The notes under the pieces are model-generated. The model worked only from the letters and a program-made list of their open reading frames with translations. It had not been told where the DNA came from and searched no databases. Made by a program: the position numbers and the translations under genes. A stretch of 64,000 nucleotides of DNA from Ziziphus jujuba. Lineage: Eukaryota; Streptophyta; Magnoliopsida; Rosales; Rhamnaceae. Position 1 is the stretch's first letter; the number at the start of each line of letters is the position of its first letter. This document shows positions 60,785 through 64,000 of the stretch, one piece after another. The stretch covers positions 25,792,001-25,856,000 of the forward strand of contig NC_083379.1 in NCBI RefSeq assembly GCF_031755915.1, given 5' to 3'.

Positions 60785-62555
60785 TCGGTCTCCCTCCTTT
60801 GTTGCATTTACAATTGATCTCTAAATACTTCCCTAGGAGTCAACGGTTCTAGTTTAATCTTCTTTCCTTTAAATCGGAATATAATAGCATTTTTTTGACC
60901 ATAATGTATGGTATCTTTATCAAATTTCCATGCCTTTCCAACAAAATATGACTAGCATGCATAGGTACAACATCACATAAAATCGTATCCACATATTTAT
61001 CAATACTAAACTTTACATTGGCTTGTTTATTTTCCTTCATTGCTTTACTATCATTAAGCCATTGAAGTATATATGGTCTAGGATGTTTGATTGTTGCTAA
61101 ATCTAATTTCTCCACCACAACATTACTGATAACATTGGCACAACTTCCACTATCAATAATCATACAACAAATATTACCTTGAATGTCACATCTAGTATGG
61201 TAGATGTCTTCCCTTCACATTTGATCTTCATCTTTGTGCATTGTCAATACCTTTCTTTCCACCAAACTTAATTCGTCCCTTTAAGGTTGTTATGTCCCGA
61301 GTTCACCATGTTCTTCTTCTTTGAAGCCTTCCTCATCATGTTCGATTTCAATGTCAATTTTATAACTATCAAACTCCAACTCTCCATTATCCTTTGGCAC
61401 CATAATTCTTTGGATTGGATATTGATTGGCAACATCTTCTCGGCCCTGACACTTAAAACATACAATATCATGAGTTATAGATGGTTTGGATTTAAACATA
61501 CCACCCAGTTTCGGTGTTTGTGTGCAGTCGGCCAGATTGTCCCTCCTTGTCCTATTGGTGCTTTCTTTGTCCAATTTTGATTTTGTTTTGATTCAAAGGA
61601 AGGATTGCTTCCCCAAACACTTGAACTTTACCTTCCGCTGTTAGAGAAACCTCCATACCTTAAGCTACTACTCCTCCTCTTGTATTGATTCTCAGTTTTA
61701 ATGGCCATTTGTAGCATCTTTTCCAACTCCACATACTATTGTAATTCCACTTGGTTAGCAATATCTCAATTTAAGCCTCCCAAAAATCATGCCATTATTG
61801 CCTCACGTTCTTCATTCATGCTCAATCTCATCATAGTCCTCCATCGACATACTTCTTTGAGATAAAGTTTGTAGTTTTTGATACAACATCCTATTGTAAT
61901 GGCTCGGTACAAATCTCTTCCTCATGACTCCTTTCATTTGTCGCCAAGTGGTTATTAGCTCATCACCAACTTTCATTCAGGTGCTTTGCTAATTTTTCCA
62001 CCATTGTAATGTATAGTGTCCAAATTCCAAAGCGGCTAACTTAACCTTTTTCACCTTCAAATAGTTATGACAATCGAAGATCATCTCTATCCATTCTTCC
62101 CATTCTAAGTAAACCTCCGAATCACTCTTTCCCAAAAATGGTGGTATGTTGACCTTAATATTTGAAAGGTCCTCATCTTCATCTCAAGCTTGTCTTCCAC
62201 GATTCTGTCTTCCTTGGAGTGCAAAAATATCTTCGAACTCCTCCTCAAGGTTATCTCCAAAATCATCTACTCCAAATTCTTCCCTAAAACTTTCATGGTC
62301 TCCTCGACCTCAACCACGGCCTCCATGTTGTTCATGCCTTAGGTTTGGTCCTTCTTGGGAATTTTCAAGTCTATCCATTCTTTGATCTAGTTGTTCAAAA
62401 TGAGCATTCATCCTTTACAATTGTTCCAATACCTCCAACATATTGGTAGGTTTGGCTACACTTCCTAATGCTCTCGACTCTCCTTTCAATCCCATGGAAT
62501 TGTTGCAAAATTCTCTTAAGGAATCACCTCCTCTTCTTAATCTTGAATCTACCAT
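60785..62555 (-). pseudogene. Element G: gag and protease
   Basis: ATG at 62555-62553 (MVDSRLRRGGDSLREFCNNSMG). Gag capsid-like parts are read through frameshifts from 62100 to 61700. The zinc knuckle is CFKCQGREDVANQYP: the first two Cys remain, while the His and last Cys are changed (D and Y), so binding should be lost. Protease has an intact DSGSCANVISNVVVEKLDLATIKH (60849-61163), LQWLNDSKAMKENKQ and CDVVPMHASHILL. Confidence 0.88.
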
Positions 62556-62784
62556 GTTAGAGAAAATAATAAAAAAGAAAACCTCACCAAGTTCACTCCC
62601 TCGCATGTATCACTCAAACAAGGTCTTGTCATTTGTGTTCTCACACTAGTTTCAGCTTTTAATCCTTTTTTAAGGTCACACTCTCTTGCATTTTTCCACT
62701 TAAAAGAATATCTTAAAGTTCTTTTAAAACACACTTAAAACAACAACTAGATCACAATTATGTCCTATTTAAACTTATCAATAA
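62556..62784 (-). other. Shortened leader of element G
   Basis: Only about 230 bases against nearly 1 kb in L1 elements. It joins directly to the interior of the LTR near 62785, so the primer site and inner LTR end are deleted. Confidence 0.7.
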
Positions 62785-63855
62785 GTCCAAGCTCTAATGG
62801 TCACCTTAACACCTAATCAACTTGTGATTAGAAATGTTGGTATATGATGAAGATGCCATAATAGGTAATGGATACTATATTGAGAAGTCAAACTAAAATA
62901 CTCAAACTCTATCGTTGTTTTAGGCATTCAAAGAGAAAAAAAAGAATTCTTCTCTCATATAATTTTTGAATAATAATCTAAGCTGTCATTCCATTGAAAA
63001 ATAAGCCTTTAAATAGGTCAAAGCTAAAAGAAATCAAATCCTAAAAGAATTAGGTTAAATTCATCCAACATAGAAAAATATTAGGAAAGTGCCGAATTTT
63101 TCCGGGTTTCCTAAACTAGTTTGTATTAATTAATTTCTTACTTTGGGAAGAAGAATTAATTAATTTACAATAAAAATAATAAAATATCAACCTTCCTAAA
63201 TTAAATTTTCCAGCAAATAATTAAATAAAAACCAAAATAAAAGACTATTTCCTATAATAAAAAGTCAAATTTCAAATTTGGAAAGTAGTTGACTAGTTTT
63301 AAAAATAAACTATCGTTGTCCAATCACCAGCCAATTTAAGCTCCAAATCATATCCAATATGCCAAATAGATGCCAATTAGGGTTAGAACTTGTTCCCATA
63401 CATTTCCCTTGATTGGAATGATCAAAGCTTGCTTGAAATGCAAGTAAAGTCCTTTCCAGTGCCAAAAATACCAAAACCGGCCATGTTGATGGCTTTTGCC
63501 CAAATGATGATCTTGGATGCCTTTGTTTCTGTCTTGACATGATTCCATGGCCTCTTGGTGAGATCAATCATGTTCATGGACTAGTAAACTAGTCATTTAC
63601 TGCCCAGAGTCCATAGACATACCAAAATAGCATCCCAGGTCCATTTCAACTTTCATAACTTGGATGCATAGTAAAGGCTTTGAATCTTTGGGTATTGTCA
63701 TGCCTTATTGAGACTTAATAACACCTTGTATGAAGCTAACCAAATTGTCTTTAAACCTCCTAGCTTGTGCCTTAGTAATTGGTCCTGTCTACAGTTGCAC
63801 AGGATCAACATCCCAGCATGTAGTTGCTTGTATGGATATAGGCGGATTCTCATCA
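62785..63855 (-). repeat. 5' LTR of element G, inner end missing
   Basis: About 1071 bp collinear with the 3' LTR from GTCCAAGCTCTAATGGTC to the outer end CTCATCA, then the duplication agtga. About 60 bases at the inner end are absent. Confidence 0.88.
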
Positions 63856-64000
63856 AGTGAAGTTCCATATTAAGCATAGTATGAAATTTCAAAGTAAGTA
63901 CAATTTTTTCATAAGATTCAAGTTGTAAATGCTTTAAGAAAACCAATTTTTCGTATGATAAGTTCTAATGAGATTATTCAAAAAGCTTTAGATGAATCGA
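63856..64000 (+). pseudogene. Athila-like pol resumed after element G
   Basis: Continues the interrupted protease-region sequence (duplication agtga, then AGTTCCATATTAAGC). Contains a short open stretch VVNALRKPIFRMISSNEIIQKALDES to the window end. No catalytic motif in this part. Confidence 0.5.

Larger units (their letters stand above)
56833..63855 (-). mobile_element. Element G: CRM-like Ty3/gypsy, L3 type
   Basis: 7023 bp with the exact duplication agtga (56828-56832 and 63856-63860). Minus strand: 5' LTR, shortened leader, gag, protease, linker, RT, RNase H, integrase with the core deleted, 3' LTR holding a nested solo LTR. It sits in the protease end of the Athila-like element. Confidence 0.94.

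Noticed and set aside
1..64000. Endogenous pararetrovirus or other viral insert
   Set aside because: All RT regions are flanked by LTRs and carry integrase or copia/Ty3 RNase H; no movement or coat protein signature was seen.
1..64000. Centromeric or telomeric satellite arrays, CRISPR arrays, tRNA or rRNA genes
   Set aside because: No array of regular monomers, no TTTAGGG runs, no spacer-repeat pattern, and no tRNA or rRNA sequence was recognised. The tRNA-like matches are only primer sites.

Overview
This window looks like one block of repeat-rich, AT-rich intergenic DNA from a flowering plant, probably a eudicot. It is built almost wholly of decayed, nested LTR retrotransposons. No intact host gene, rRNA, tRNA or CRISPR array could be supported. 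The plant origin follows from three kinds of element: Ty3/gypsy elements with RT-RNase H-integrase order and an initiator-Met primer site (TGGTATCAGAGC), Ty1/copia elements with integrase before RT, and Athila-like gag/protease remnants.

Layout. 1-3006: 3' part of a + strand Ty3 element (A), split by a solo LTR. 3007-8620: AT-rich DNA and a degraded LTR-like block, interrupted at 4489-7367 by a 2.9-kb solo LTR. 8621-12409: noncoding repeat DNA, then a copia RT/RNase H remnant and its LTR. 13541-18575: copia element (B) on the minus strand, with its target duplication but almost no 5' LTR. 20621-26991: Ty3 element C (minus, duplication tttaa) with a scrambled pol. 29713-37450: Ty3 element D (plus, duplication aaagc), the most complete one. 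37722-38229: half of an Athila-like gag (minus). 38274-45022: Ty3 element E (minus, diverged LTR). 45023-52899: pile-up with a palindromic LTR-leader-gag/gag-leader-LTR unit. 52931-54075: solo LTR. 55067-56832: the other half of the Athila-like gag plus protease (plus). 56833-63855: Ty3 element G (minus, duplication agtga), inserted in that protease region, which resumes at 63856.

The Ty3 elements fall into three related LTR types. L1 (about 1.0-1.2 kb) is in A, C, D, the palindrome and three solo LTRs. L2 is in E. L3 is in G and a fragment at 45023. L1 and L3 LTRs run from TGATGCGAATCCG-like to GGTTCGTATCA-like ends, and follow a GGGGAA polypurine tract. In three copies the pol frame continues through the polypurine tract into the 3' LTR, a layout known from the CRM (centromeric) chromovirus lineage. 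I therefore call them CRM-like, as an inference; a pericentromeric location would fit.

How the parts relate: insertions are nested in each other, with eight matched 5-bp target duplications found by eye. Every coding region is broken by stops, frameshifts or deletions, so no element here looks autonomous. The two most notable structures are the 5-kb palindrome centred near 48283 and the two complementary halves of one Athila-like gag in opposite orientation 17 kb apart, which suggests an inversion.
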